Source: Micromonospora chalcea
GTDB lineage: Bacteria > Actinomycetota > Actinomycetes > Mycobacteriales > Micromonosporaceae
Assembly (NCBI RefSeq): GCF_002926165.1
Contig: NZ_MAGP01000176.1
Span: 62,001-126,000 of the forward strand
Direction of reading: 5' to 3'
Length of the DNA: 64,000 nucleotides
The notes under the pieces were generated by a model, which saw nothing but the letters and a program-made list of their open reading frames with translations, searched no databases and had not been told where the DNA came from. Below are positions 16,680 to 25,131 of this stretch, one piece after another; the first letter of the stretch is position 1; the number at the start of each line of letters is the position of its first letter. The translations under genes were made by a program, and so were the position numbers.

Positions 16680-18272
16680 GTGAACACTGTGGAGATCGAT
16701 GCGCCAGTCGTCGGTGTGACCGTCTACCCGGACCGCGCGCGGGTCACCCGCCGGGGTGGCCTCCGGCTCGCCGCAGGGGAACATCGGGTACGCGTCGCGC
16801 CGCTCCCGCTGGGCCTGCAGCGGGACTCGATCCGGGTGGGCGGTCACGGCCCGGCCACCGTGCTCGGTGTCGACGTGACCGCCCACCGGCAGGCCCGCAG
16901 CACCGACGCGCAGGTCGTCGAGCTGGAACGGCGGCGGCGGGAACTCGCCGACGAGGTGGCCGAGGTCGAGGACACGGACGCGATCGAGGCCCAGCGCGGC
17001 GAGTTCCTCACCCGGCTGGCCGAGCGCGCCGGTGGCACGTACGCCCGGGCCCTGGCCGCCGGCGACGCGGCCCCGGCCGACGTCGCGGCCTTCACCGAGT
17101 CGGTGTCCGGACAGCTCGCCGAGTCCCGGGCCGGGCGGCGCGGGCTGGCCCGGCGGCGCACCGACCTGGCGGAGGAGCTGGCCGCCGTCGACCGCGAGCT
17201 GGCGGCGGCGCGCGGCAAGCGGACGCCGGACCGGCTGGCCGCCGAGGTGTCGGTCTCGGTGGACGCCGACGACGCCGAGGTGGAGCTGGAGCTGACCTAC
17301 CTGGTGGACGGCGCCCGCTGGACCCCCTCCTACGACCTGCGGCTGGTCGGCGACACCATGACCGTCACCTGGTTCGGGCTGGTCAGCCAGGACACCGGGG
17401 AGGACTGGCCGGAGTGCGAACTCCTGCTCTCCACCGCCCGCCCGGCGGCGGCGAGCGGCGTACCCGAACTGTCGCCCTGGTATCTCGACCGGCTCCGCCC
17501 GCAGCCGCCGCTCGACGTGTCGGCCGCGTCGTTCGACGGGACGTTGCCACCCCCGGCGCCCGGCGCGGCGCCGCCGCCGGGCCGGGCCGGCGCGGCCCGG
17601 TCGGCGGCGGTCCGGCCGGCCGTGCGGGAGAACGTGGCCGAGGTCGAGCAGGGCGTCACGGCGGCGACCTACCGGCCCGCCCGGCCGGTGGTGGTGCCGG
17701 CCGACGGCAGCGCGCACCGGGTGACGGTCGCGGCGCTGGAGCTGCCGGCCCGGCTGGACCACGTCAGCGTGCCGGTACGTGCCGCCGAGGCGCACCTGCG
17801 GGCTACGGTACGCAACACGTCCGACCACACGCTGCTGCCCGGCCCGGCGTCGGTGTTCCACGGCGCGGACTTCGTCGCGGCGACGCGGTTGACCATGTGG
17901 GCGCCGGGCGAGGAGACCGAGCTGGCGCTGGGGGTCGACGACCGGGTACGGGTGGAGCGGAAGCTGCACCGGCGTACCGAGAGCAGGGCGACGCTCGGGT
18001 CGACGCGGCGGCGGGAGATGGAGTACCGGATCACTGTCGCGAACCACACGCCCCGCCCGGCCACTGTCGAGGTGCGCGACCAGTTGCCGGTTTCCCGGGA
18101 CGAGTCCGTGGTGGTACGCGAGACGACGCTGACGCCGCCGCCCGCCGAGCGTACGGAGCTGGGCGAGCTGACCTGGCGGCTGTCGCTCGCGCCGGGCGAG
18201 AGCGGCGAGATCGCGCTGGGCTTCCGGGTGGAGCTGGCCAAGGGCGTCGAGCTGACCGGCTGGCGGGAGTAG
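16680..18272 (+). CDS. MuiA-family protein (DUF4140/DUF4139)
   Basis: 530 aa. The N-terminus VGVTVYPDRARVTRRG is the DUF4140 signature, followed by a coiled coil (about residues 75-175, Glu/Arg-rich), then the DUF4139 beta-rich domain beginning at LTYLVDGARWTPSYDLRL. Pro/Ala linker at about 280-310. The family is named after a mucoidy inhibitor but its biochemical function is unknown. GTG at 16680 lies 7 bases after TACCCT (16667-16672), a leaderless arrangement. No signal peptide is seen, so it is probably cytoplasmic. Confidence 0.8.
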   Translation: MNTVEIDAPVVGVTVYPDRARVTRRGGLRLAAGEHRVRVAPLPLGLQRDSIRVGGHGPATVLGVDVTAHRQARSTDAQVVELERRRRELADEVAEVEDTDAIEAQRGEFLTRLAERAGGTYARALAAGDAAPADVAAFTESVSGQLAESRAGRRGLARRRTDLAEELAAVDRELAAARGKRTPDRLAAEVSVSVDADDAEVELELTYLVDGARWTPSYDLRLVGDTMTVTWFGLVSQDTGEDWPECELLLSTARPAAASGVPELSPWYLDRLRPQPPLDVSAASFDGTLPPPAPGAAPPPGRAGAARSAAVRPAVRENVAEVEQGVTAATYRPARPVVVPADGSAHRVTVAALELPARLDHVSVPVRAAEAHLRATVRNTSDHTLLPGPASVFHGADFVAATRLTMWAPGEETELALGVDDRVRVERKLHRRTESRATLGSTRRREMEYRITVANHTPRPATVEVRDQLPVSRDESVVVRETTLTPPPAERTELGELTWRLSLAPGESGEIALGFRVELAKGVELTGWRE

Positions 18273-18283
18273 CCGCAGGCGTT

Positions 18284-18331
18284 AGGAAGGGCCCCTTCTT
18301 ATGCAGAATGCGTTAAGAAGGGGCCCTTCCT
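18284..18331. terminator. Palindromic AAGGGGCCCTT element acting as bidirectional terminator
   Basis: Two 17-bp arms, 18284-18300 and 18315-18331, are exact reverse complements around a 14-base loop. It lies between convergent genes, where it could end transcription from both sides. Each arm is itself nearly palindromic (AAGGGCCCCTT). A relative of the element lies at 24194-24237. Confidence 0.7.
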
Positions 18332-18340
18332 TCGCTCCGG

Positions 18341-18610
18341 TCAGACGCGGCGACGACCGTACAGGCCGGCGAAGATCGCGACGCCGATGGCCGCGAAGCC
18401 GACCTGGAGCGCCAGCTCGATCCAGTCGATGCCGGGAGTGTCGGCGACGCCGAACGCGCCGGCCACCAGGGTGCCGACGAGCGCGGCGACCACACCGATG
18501 AGCAGGGTCAGCCAGATCGGGATGTTCTGCTTGCCCGGCACCACCAGGCGCCCGAGCGCACCGATGACCAGGCCGATGATGAGCGCGGTGAAGAAGCCCG
18601 TGATCTCCAC
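18341..18610 (-). CDS. GlsB/YeaQ/YmgE-family small membrane protein
   Basis: 89 aa from GTG at 18610, preceded by AAGGGA at about 9 bases. Three hydrophobic segments (FFTALIIGLVIGALGRLVVPG, WLTLLIGVVAALVGTLVAGAFG, LALQVGFAAIGVAIFAGLYG) with the GRLVVPGKQ loop are typical of this stress-associated family, whose precise function is unknown. Confidence 0.85.
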   Translation of the reverse strand: MEITGFFTALIIGLVIGALGRLVVPGKQNIPIWLTLLIGVVAALVGTLVAGAFGVADTPGIDWIELALQVGFAAIGVAIFAGLYGRRRV

Positions 18611-18720
18611 GAGAGGCGTCCCTTCCCTCGGATGTGTTGGCGCCTCGCTGGTTGCCCCGATCAACCGTCCGGCCAAACGTACGGTCCGATTTCGTCACAG
18701 AACTGTCATGACCGGGCCGG

Positions 18721-19647
18721 TCAGTGCTCCGAGTGCTGGCGGCGGCGCGGCGCGCCGGGCGGCTCGTCCCGGTCGATGCGCAGTTCCCGCTCCAACTCGG
18801 CGATGACCATGCGCAGGTCGTCCAGGCGCTGACTGATCGCGATCCGGTCCACCTCGTCCGGTATCCCGTCGCCGTCTTCGTCGTAGTCCGGCGCCAGCCC
18901 CTCGGTCATCTCCAGCCGGCGCGCCTCCTCCATCGAGTTGACGATGACCGCGATGAGGATGTTCAGCAGCAGGTTGACCGCGATCATCACGAAGCTGACG
19001 TAGTAGAGAAGCGTCCACGGTGACACCTCAAGGCCCTGTTCCAGCAGGTCCGGCAGCGTCTCCAGGGACAGCAGCACGAACAGCGTGACGAGGGAACGGC
19101 CGATGTCGCCGTACTGCTCGGGGTAACGGTCGCCGAAGATCAGCCAGCCGGCCATGCCGTACACGTAGAGCGTGACGGCGGCGAGCGCGAGGAACCCGGC
19201 GACGCCGGGCAGGCTGCGCCACAGCGCCGTGACGATGGTCCGCAGGCCGGGCGAGAAGCGGACCAGCCGCAGCACCCGGGCGACCCGGATGAACCGCAGC
19301 ACGCCCGAGTCGCCGTGCAGTCCCGGGATGAAGATGGCCGCGGTGACCAGCAGGTCGAAGACGTTCCAGCCGTGCCGGAAGAAGTCCTGCGGACGGCGGC
19401 CGTACGCGAGGATCCGGATGGTGATCTCCACGACGAAGGCGGCCCGGAACATCAGCTCCGTCCACCGCAGCACCGGCCCGGCGGCGCCCAGGTTCGGGTA
19501 CGTCTCGATACCCAGCACCACTCCGTTGGCCATGATGAGCACCACGATGGCCACCTCGAACGGCCGGGACGCGACGAGCCGGGCACAGTGGCCCGCCAGC
19601 CCTCGCCTCCCCGTGCTCGTCCGGCGACCGCCGCGCGGGGTCGGCAC
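18721..19647 (-). CDS. Bacterial voltage-gated cation channel with C-terminal EF-hand-like loop
   Basis: 308 aa. Six membrane segments: S1 near 30-50, S2 65-83, S3 95-110, an S4 with arginines every third residue (R118, R121, R124, R127, R130), a pore loop SLETLPD (E196 at the selectivity-filter glutamate position, normally TLESW in BacNaV channels), and S6 near 214-238. The C-tail holds D256-E-D258-G-D260-G-I-P-D264-E-V-D267, a canonical Dx[DN]xDG calcium loop, then a coiled coil (about 266-292) that would join the tetramer. GTG at 19647 follows GGGGA. Ion preference cannot be assigned; the filter is not the standard sodium sequence. Confidence 0.82.
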   Translation of the reverse strand: MPTPRGGRRTSTGRRGLAGHCARLVASRPFEVAIVVLIMANGVVLGIETYPNLGAAGPVLRWTELMFRAAFVVEITIRILAYGRRPQDFFRHGWNVFDLLVTAAIFIPGLHGDSGVLRFIRVARVLRLVRFSPGLRTIVTALWRSLPGVAGFLALAAVTLYVYGMAGWLIFGDRYPEQYGDIGRSLVTLFVLLSLETLPDLLEQGLEVSPWTLLYYVSFVMIAVNLLLNILIAVIVNSMEEARRLEMTEGLAPDYDEDGDGIPDEVDRIAISQRLDDLRMVIAELERELRIDRDEPPGAPRRRQHSEH

Positions 19648-19779
19648 CGTGTCCCCGATCAGCGCCTACCTCCACGACACGAGGTCCGGGCAACGTACGG
19701 ACGACGGGGGGTAGTCACCCGGACACTTTAGTGGATCACCGACGGCGCGCGGTCACGGCCGAGGCCCGGCCGGCCCGGC

Positions 19780-20886
19780 TCACAGCCAGCCGCGGCGCTT
19801 GAACAGCAGATAGAGCGCGCCGCAGACGGCGAGCATCAGGGCGAGCGCGAACAGATAGCCGTACCGCCAGCCCAGCTCCGGCATGTGCCCGAAGTTCATC
19901 CCGTACACGGTGCCGATCAGGGTCGGCGCGAACAGGATGGCGGCCCAGGCGGAGACCCGCTTGATCTCCTCGTTCTGCTCGAAGCTGGCGGCGGTCAGGC
20001 TGCGCATCTCCTCGTTCTGCGCCTGCGAGACCAGCGTGGCGTTGACGGTGAGGATGTTCTGGAGCAGGTGCCGGAACCCGTCCACCCGCTCCACCACCTG
20101 GGTGAGGTGGTCGGCCACGTCGCGCAGCCGACGGCGCAGCTCCTCGTCCGTGCCGTACTTGTCGAACCCGTGTGCCAGCTCGTCCACCACCTTCAGCAGC
20201 GGGCGGGCGGCCCGCTGGAACTGGATCACCTCGCGGCTCAGCTCGTAGATGCGGCGGCTGGCGTTCGGGTCGCCGCCGAACACCTCGGTCTCGACCTCGT
20301 CGATGTCGTTCTCCAGCCCGGCCACCACCGGCGCGTAGCCGTCCACCACCCGGTCGAGCACGGCGTAGAGCACCGCTTCCGGGCCGAGCGCGAGCACGTT
20401 CGGCTCGGCCTCCAGCCGCCGTCGTACGCCGGCCAGGTCGGGCGTGCCACCGTGCCGCACGGTGATCACGAATCCGGGCCCGAGGAACAGGTGCAGCTCG
20501 GCGAACTCGACCGCGTCCCGCTCGTCCAGGTAGCGGGCGGCGCGCAGCACCACGAACAGGGTGTCGCCGTAGCGTTCCAGCTTGGGGCGCTGATGGGCGT
20601 TGATCGCGTCCTCGACGGCCAGGTCGGGGAGCTGGAACTCGGCGGCGAGCGAGGCGATCTGCTCGCGGCCCGGCCGGAGCAGCCCGATCCAGGCCATCGC
20701 GTCGTCGAGCTGCTGCAGGCAGCGGTACGTGTCGGCGAGGCTGACCGGCGACGCCCGCCGTACCCCGCCGACGTAGACGCCGCTGTCGACCAGCCCGTCG
20801 GGGCGCTCCGGCAGCGCCGCGCCGGCGTCGATGGCGTGTTCGTCCAGTTGCCGGCCGAACCCCTCCGAGGACCGGTTGCCCGCCAT
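19780..20886 (-). CDS. corA: CorA-family magnesium/cobalt transporter
   Basis: 368 aa. The hallmark YGMNFGHMPEL loop between the two C-terminal membrane segments (FAPTLIGTVYGMNF and YGYLFALALMLAVCGALYLLF) is intact. The long N-terminal cytoplasmic domain with extended helices matches the CorA funnel. ATG at 20886 is preceded by GGGAGGGGC. The gene is read leftward from its own upstream region between kdpE and itself. Confidence 0.93.
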   Translation of the reverse strand: MAGNRSSEGFGRQLDEHAIDAGAALPERPDGLVDSGVYVGGVRRASPVSLADTYRCLQQLDDAMAWIGLLRPGREQIASLAAEFQLPDLAVEDAINAHQRPKLERYGDTLFVVLRAARYLDERDAVEFAELHLFLGPGFVITVRHGGTPDLAGVRRRLEAEPNVLALGPEAVLYAVLDRVVDGYAPVVAGLENDIDEVETEVFGGDPNASRRIYELSREVIQFQRAARPLLKVVDELAHGFDKYGTDEELRRRLRDVADHLTQVVERVDGFRHLLQNILTVNATLVSQAQNEEMRSLTAASFEQNEEIKRVSAWAAILFAPTLIGTVYGMNFGHMPELGWRYGYLFALALMLAVCGALYLLFKRRGWL

Positions 20887-20944
20887 GCCCCTCCCCCGCA
20901 GCCCGACCGGCTCGCCGAGTCCCCCGCCGAGGCGGTCGCAAACG

Positions 20945-21625
20945 TCAGGGGCGGTAGCGGTAGCCCATCCCCGGCTCGGTGATCAGGTGCCGGGGCCGGG
21001 CCGGGTCGTCCTCCAACTTGCGCCGCAACTGGGCCATGTACTGCCGCAGGTAGTTCGTCTCCTGGTGGTACTCCGGCCCCCACACGTCGTGCAGCAGCTG
21101 GCGCTGGCTGACCAGCTTGCCCGGGTTGCGCAGCAGCTTCTCCAGCATCGCCCACTGGGTGGGGGTCAGCTTGACCTCGACGCCGTCGTCCCGGGTGACG
21201 GTCCGGTCGGCCAGGTCGACCGTGTTGCGGCCGATCCGCAGCGCTGGCACGGCGGGCGTGGCCGGGGCGAGCCGCCGGGTCACCGCCCGGATGCGGGCGA
21301 GCAGCTCGTCCACCCCGAACGGCTTGGTGACGTAGTCGTCGGCGCCCGCGTCGAGCGCGGCCACCTTGTCCTCGCTGCCGGCCCGGCCGGAGAGCACGAT
21401 GATCGGCACGGCGGTCCAGCCGCGCAGGCCCCGGATCACCTCGGTGCCGTCCAGATCCGGCAGGCCCAGGTCGAGCACCACCAGGTCCGGCGGGTGCCCG
21501 GCGGCGGCCTTGAGCGCGGCGGCGCCGCTGCCTGCTACCTCCACGTCGTAGCCCCGGGCGCGCAGGTTGATCCGCAGGGCGCGCAGGATCTGCGGCTCGT
21601 CGTCGACGACCAGGATCCGGGTCAT
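20945..21625 (-). CDS. kdpE: KdpE response regulator
   Basis: 226 aa. Receiver domain with acidic start VVDDE, phospho-acceptor Asp in VVLDLGLPDLDG, and K in VTKPFG; C-terminal OmpR/PhoB winged helix (LTPTQWAMLEKLLRNPGKLVSQRQLL, recognition helix near NYLRQYMAQLRRKL). ATG at 21625 overlaps the kdpD stop (ATGA), so it is translationally coupled to its kinase. Activates kdpFABC at low potassium or osmotic upshift in known systems. Confidence 0.95.
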   Translation of the reverse strand: MTRILVVDDEPQILRALRINLRARGYDVEVAGSGAAALKAAAGHPPDLVVLDLGLPDLDGTEVIRGLRGWTAVPIIVLSGRAGSEDKVAALDAGADDYVTKPFGVDELLARIRAVTRRLAPATPAVPALRIGRNTVDLADRTVTRDDGVEVKLTPTQWAMLEKLLRNPGKLVSQRQLLHDVWGPEYHQETNYLRQYMAQLRRKLEDDPARPRHLITEPGMGYRYRP

Positions 21626-24168
21626 TCCTGCGGCCCTTCCGCGTGCGGGGCGGCCGGCAGCCGCAACACCATGGTGAGTCCGCCGCCGGGCGTGGTCTCC
21701 GGGGTGATGCTGCCACCCATCGCCTCGGCGAGGCCCCGGGACAGCGCCAGCCCGAGGCCGACGCCGGTCTGGTTGTCCCGGTCGCCGAGGCGCTGGAACG
21801 GCAGGAAGACGTGCTCCCACTGGTCCTCCGGGATGCCCGGCCCGGTGTCGATCACCCGCAGCTCGACCTGCCCGGCGTGCGCGCTGCCGGTGATCGTCGG
21901 CGGGCGGCCGGGCGGGCTGTGCCGCAGCGCGTTCGACACCACGTTTACCAGCACGCGCTCCAGCAGGCCCGGGTCGGCCAGCGCCGCCGGCAGGTCGGCC
22001 GGGATGTCCGTGGTCACCTCGGCCGCCGCCGGGCCCAGTTCGTCGAGGGCCCGGGGTACGGCATCCTCCAGCCCGATCGCGGTGGTGGTGACGCCCAGCG
22101 CGCCGGCCTGCAGGCGGCTCATGTCGAGCAGGTTCGCCACCAGCCGGCCCAGCCGGTCCAGCGACTCGTCGGCGGTGGCCAGCAGTTCCTCCCGGTCGTC
22201 CGGGTCGAACTCGACGTCGTGGCTGCGCAGGCTGCTCACCGCGGCCTTGGCCGACGCCAGCGGCGTACGCAGGTCGTGGCTGACCGCCGCGAGCAGCGCG
22301 GTGCGCATCCGGTCGGCGGCGGCCAGCGGGCGGGCGGTGGCGGCCTCCTCGGCCAGCCGTTCCTGGCGCAGCGCGACGGCGGCCTGCGCGGCGAACGCCT
22401 CCACCACCCGGCGGTCGGCCGCCTCCAGCCGCCGGCCGGCGAGCACCACGCTGAGCCGGTCGTCGACCGGCACCACCGTCTCGCCCGCGCCCGGGCTACC
22501 GGGCGGCCGCTCGCCGACGCTCGCCACCACCCGCCAGGCGTCCGCGTCCCGGGCGCGCGCCGGGCGTCCGCCGGCCTCGTCGGTCAGCTCCAGCACGCTC
22601 ACCGCGCGCAACCCGAACGTCTCCCGCAGCCGGTCCAGCAGGGCGGGCAGCGGCCGCTCGCCGCGCAGCACGCTGCCCGCGACGGTGGCCAGGGTCTGCG
22701 CGTCGGCGGAGGCCCGGGCCGCCTCCCGGGTACGCCGGGCCGCCACGTCGACCACCCAGCTCACCGCGATGGCGACACCGACGAACACGCCGAGGGCGAG
22801 CAGGTTGTCCGCCTCGGCGATGGTCAGCGTCCGGTACGGCGGGGTGAAGAACCAGTTGAGCAACAGCGAGCCGCCGAGCGCGGCGACCAGCGCCGGCCAG
22901 AGCCCGCCGACCAGCGCCACGCCCACCACACCGGCGAGGAACAGCAGGATGTCGTTTGTGAGGGTGAGGTCGGGCAGCGTCCGCAGCAGCAGCGTGAGCA
23001 GGGGCATGCCGAGCACGGCGAGCGCGTACCCGATCAGTCGCCGGCGTCGCGACAGCGCGGCGGGCACCGACGTGCCCCGGCGCCCGCGGCCCGCCTCGGG
23101 GTGGGTGACCAGGTGCACGTCGATCGGGCCGGACAGCGCGGTGGTGGTCACCCCGACGCCCCGGGCGAACACCTGCGCGAACCGGCCCCGGCGGCTCGCG
23201 CCGAGCACGAGCTGGGTGGCGTTGACGCCCCGGGCGAAGTCCAGCAGTGACGCCGGGATGTCGGTGCCGAGCACCTGGTGGTACGTGCCGCCGAGGCTCT
23301 CCACCAGCACCCGCTGCCGGGCCAGCTGGGCCGGGTCGGCGCCGGCCAGCCCGTCGCTGCGGGCGACGTGCACGGCGAGCAGGTCGGCGCCCTTGCTGCG
23401 GGCGGCGATCCGGGCGGCCCGGCGGATCAGCGTCTCACCCTCCGGGCCGCCGGTCAGCGCGACGACCACCCGTTCCCGCGCCTCCCAGGTGTCGGAGATG
23501 CCCTGCTGGGCCCGGTACGCGTCGAGCTGCTCGTCGACCTTGCCGGCCAGCCAGAGCAGCGCCAGTTCGCGCAGCGCGGTGAGGTTGCCGACCCGGAAGT
23601 AGTTGCCGAGCGCGGCGTCGATCTTGTCGGGCCGGTAGATGTTGCCGTGCGCCATCCGGCGGCGCAGCGCCTCCGGCGTCATGTCCACCAGCTCGACCTG
23701 CTCGGCGGCGCGGACCACCTGGTCCGGCACGGTCTCCCGCTGGGTGGTGCCGGTGATCTGCGCGACCACGTCGTTGAGCGACTCCAGGTGCTGCACGTTG
23801 ACCGTGGACAGCACGCTGATGCCGGCGTCGAGCAGCTCCTGCACGTCCTGCCAGCGCTTCTCGTGCCGGGAGCCGGGCACGTTGGTGTGGGCCAACTCGT
23901 CCACCACGACGACCTCGGGCCGCCGGGCCAGCACGGCGTCCAGGTCCATCTCGGTGAACTCGACGCCCCGGTACGTCATCGGGCGGCGCGGCACCACCTC
24001 CAGGTCGCCGATCATCTCGGCGGTGTGCCGGCGCCCGTGCGTCTCGACCAGGCCGATCACCACGTCGGTGCCGCGCTCGGCCCGGCGCTGGGCCTCCTCC
24101 AGCATCGCGTACGTCTTGCCGACGCCCGGGGCGGCCCCGAGATAGATCCGCAGTTCACCCCTGCCCAC
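21622..24168 (-). CDS. kdpD: KdpD sensor histidine kinase
   Basis: 848 aa from GTG at 24168, which has GGAGG nine bases upstream; ATG at 24177 is an alternative but abuts the GGGAGG. Domains in order: KdpD N-terminal ATPase-like domain (Walker A GAAPGVGKTYAML near residue 12, VVVDELAHTNVPGS), a universal-stress-protein-like domain, four membrane segments (about 390-490), a GAF-like region, HisKA with AVSHDLRTPLASAK (phospho-His), and HATPase_c with NVVSNALRHSP and DTGPGIP. Full length. The palindromic element just upstream separates it from kdpC. Confidence 0.95.
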   Translation of the reverse strand: MGRGELRIYLGAAPGVGKTYAMLEEAQRRAERGTDVVIGLVETHGRRHTAEMIGDLEVVPRRPMTYRGVEFTEMDLDAVLARRPEVVVVDELAHTNVPGSRHEKRWQDVQELLDAGISVLSTVNVQHLESLNDVVAQITGTTQRETVPDQVVRAAEQVELVDMTPEALRRRMAHGNIYRPDKIDAALGNYFRVGNLTALRELALLWLAGKVDEQLDAYRAQQGISDTWEARERVVVALTGGPEGETLIRRAARIAARSKGADLLAVHVARSDGLAGADPAQLARQRVLVESLGGTYHQVLGTDIPASLLDFARGVNATQLVLGASRRGRFAQVFARGVGVTTTALSGPIDVHLVTHPEAGRGRRGTSVPAALSRRRRLIGYALAVLGMPLLTLLLRTLPDLTLTNDILLFLAGVVGVALVGGLWPALVAALGGSLLLNWFFTPPYRTLTIAEADNLLALGVFVGVAIAVSWVVDVAARRTREAARASADAQTLATVAGSVLRGERPLPALLDRLRETFGLRAVSVLELTDEAGGRPARARDADAWRVVASVGERPPGSPGAGETVVPVDDRLSVVLAGRRLEAADRRVVEAFAAQAAVALRQERLAEEAATARPLAAADRMRTALLAAVSHDLRTPLASAKAAVSSLRSHDVEFDPDDREELLATADESLDRLGRLVANLLDMSRLQAGALGVTTTAIGLEDAVPRALDELGPAAAEVTTDIPADLPAALADPGLLERVLVNVVSNALRHSPPGRPPTITGSAHAGQVELRVIDTGPGIPEDQWEHVFLPFQRLGDRDNQTGVGLGLALSRGLAEAMGGSITPETTPGGGLTMVLRLPAAPHAEGPQE

Positions 24169-24193
24169 AGCGTCCATCCTCCCTGAGTGCAAG

Positions 24194-24237
24194 GAAGGGC
24201 CCCCTGTTAACGCCTCGCGAGGTGAAGGGGGCCCTTC
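24194..24237. repeat. Palindromic GAAGGGCCCCC element between kdpC and kdpD
   Basis: Arms GAAGGGCCCCC (24194-24204) and GGGGGCCCTTC (24227-24237) are exact reverse complements; the loop contains a second palindrome CCTCGCGAGG (24213-24222). The core matches the element at 18284-18331, and GTTAA occurs in both. Here it lies within the kdpFABC-to-kdpDE gap and could lower read-through from the structural genes into the sensor genes. Confidence 0.75.
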
Positions 24238-24249
24238 TTAACACTTCCG

Positions 24250-25131
24250 TCAGCGCGCCGGGAACGCCTCGTCCAGCGCGAGGTTGAGTTCCAGCACGTT
24301 CACCCCCGGCTCGCCCATGAAGCCCAGCGCCCGGCCGGTGGTGTGCTCGGCGACCAGCCGCCGTACCGCCGCCGGGTCCGCACCGCGCTCCCGCGCCACC
24401 CGGGCCACCTGGATCCGGGCGTACGCCGGGGAGATGTGCGGGTCGAGGCCGCTGCCGCTGGCGGTGACCGCGTCGGCCGGTACGGCGGGCCGGGCCGGGG
24501 CGTCCCCGCGGACCGGGGTGACGATGCCGCCCTCGGCCACGTAGTCGTCGCCGGGCCGCGCCGCCTCCACCGGTACGCCCTGCCAGGTGGTGACGAACGG
24601 CGTCGCGGGCGCAGCCTGGTTGACGCTCACCACGCGGGTGATCCGGCCGGTGAGCCCGTCGGCGCGGAACACGGCGAGCACCGCGCCCACCCCGTCCGGC
24701 GTGCAGTACGGGCGCCGCCCGTCCACGCCGTCCAGTTCGCCGACCGCCTTGCTGCGGGCGCAGACCTGGGTGAGCAGGCTCGACGTGGAGTCGGCGGGGT
24801 CGGCGGAGAGCGTGTCCACCACGCTCTCCGGGCCGAGGTTGCCGGCCGCGGTGGCGGTCGGGTCGTAGCCGTCCCCGGCGGCCGACGGGCGGGACTGGAA
24901 GTAGCGCGGGACCGGGTTGCCGTCCGCGTCGGTGAACGACTGGCCGATCAGCGAGCTGCCGACGGTACGGCCGTCGACGGTGAGCAGTGACCCGTCGGCC
25001 CTGCCGTCGAGGCCTGGGAGCCGGCCGGCGGCGACCAGGGCGAGCGGGTAGAGCAGGCCGAGCAGCACGGTGAAGACGAGCACCGCGCGCAGGGCGGCCA
25101 GGTGCTGGGAGAGCCAACTGGGAAGGCGCAT
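24250..25131 (-). CDS. kdpC: KdpC subunit of the potassium-transporting ATPase
   Basis: 293 aa, about 100 longer than Escherichia coli KdpC. A single N-terminal membrane helix (LRAVLVFTVLLGLLYPLALVA), the SSLIGQSFTD and YFQSRPSA motifs and the SGSGLDPHISPAYARIQ and LGFMGEPGVNVLELNLALD signatures are intact. The extra length is an insertion at about residues 110-215, after the SRPSAAGDGYDP segment and before SGSGLDPH. ATG at 25131 shares its A with the kdpB stop. Confidence 0.94.
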   Translation of the reverse strand: MRLPSWLSQHLAALRAVLVFTVLLGLLYPLALVAAGRLPGLDGRADGSLLTVDGRTVGSSLIGQSFTDADGNPVPRYFQSRPSAAGDGYDPTATAAGNLGPESVVDTLSADPADSTSSLLTQVCARSKAVGELDGVDGRRPYCTPDGVGAVLAVFRADGLTGRITRVVSVNQAAPATPFVTTWQGVPVEAARPGDDYVAEGGIVTPVRGDAPARPAVPADAVTASGSGLDPHISPAYARIQVARVARERGADPAAVRRLVAEHTTGRALGFMGEPGVNVLELNLALDEAFPAR

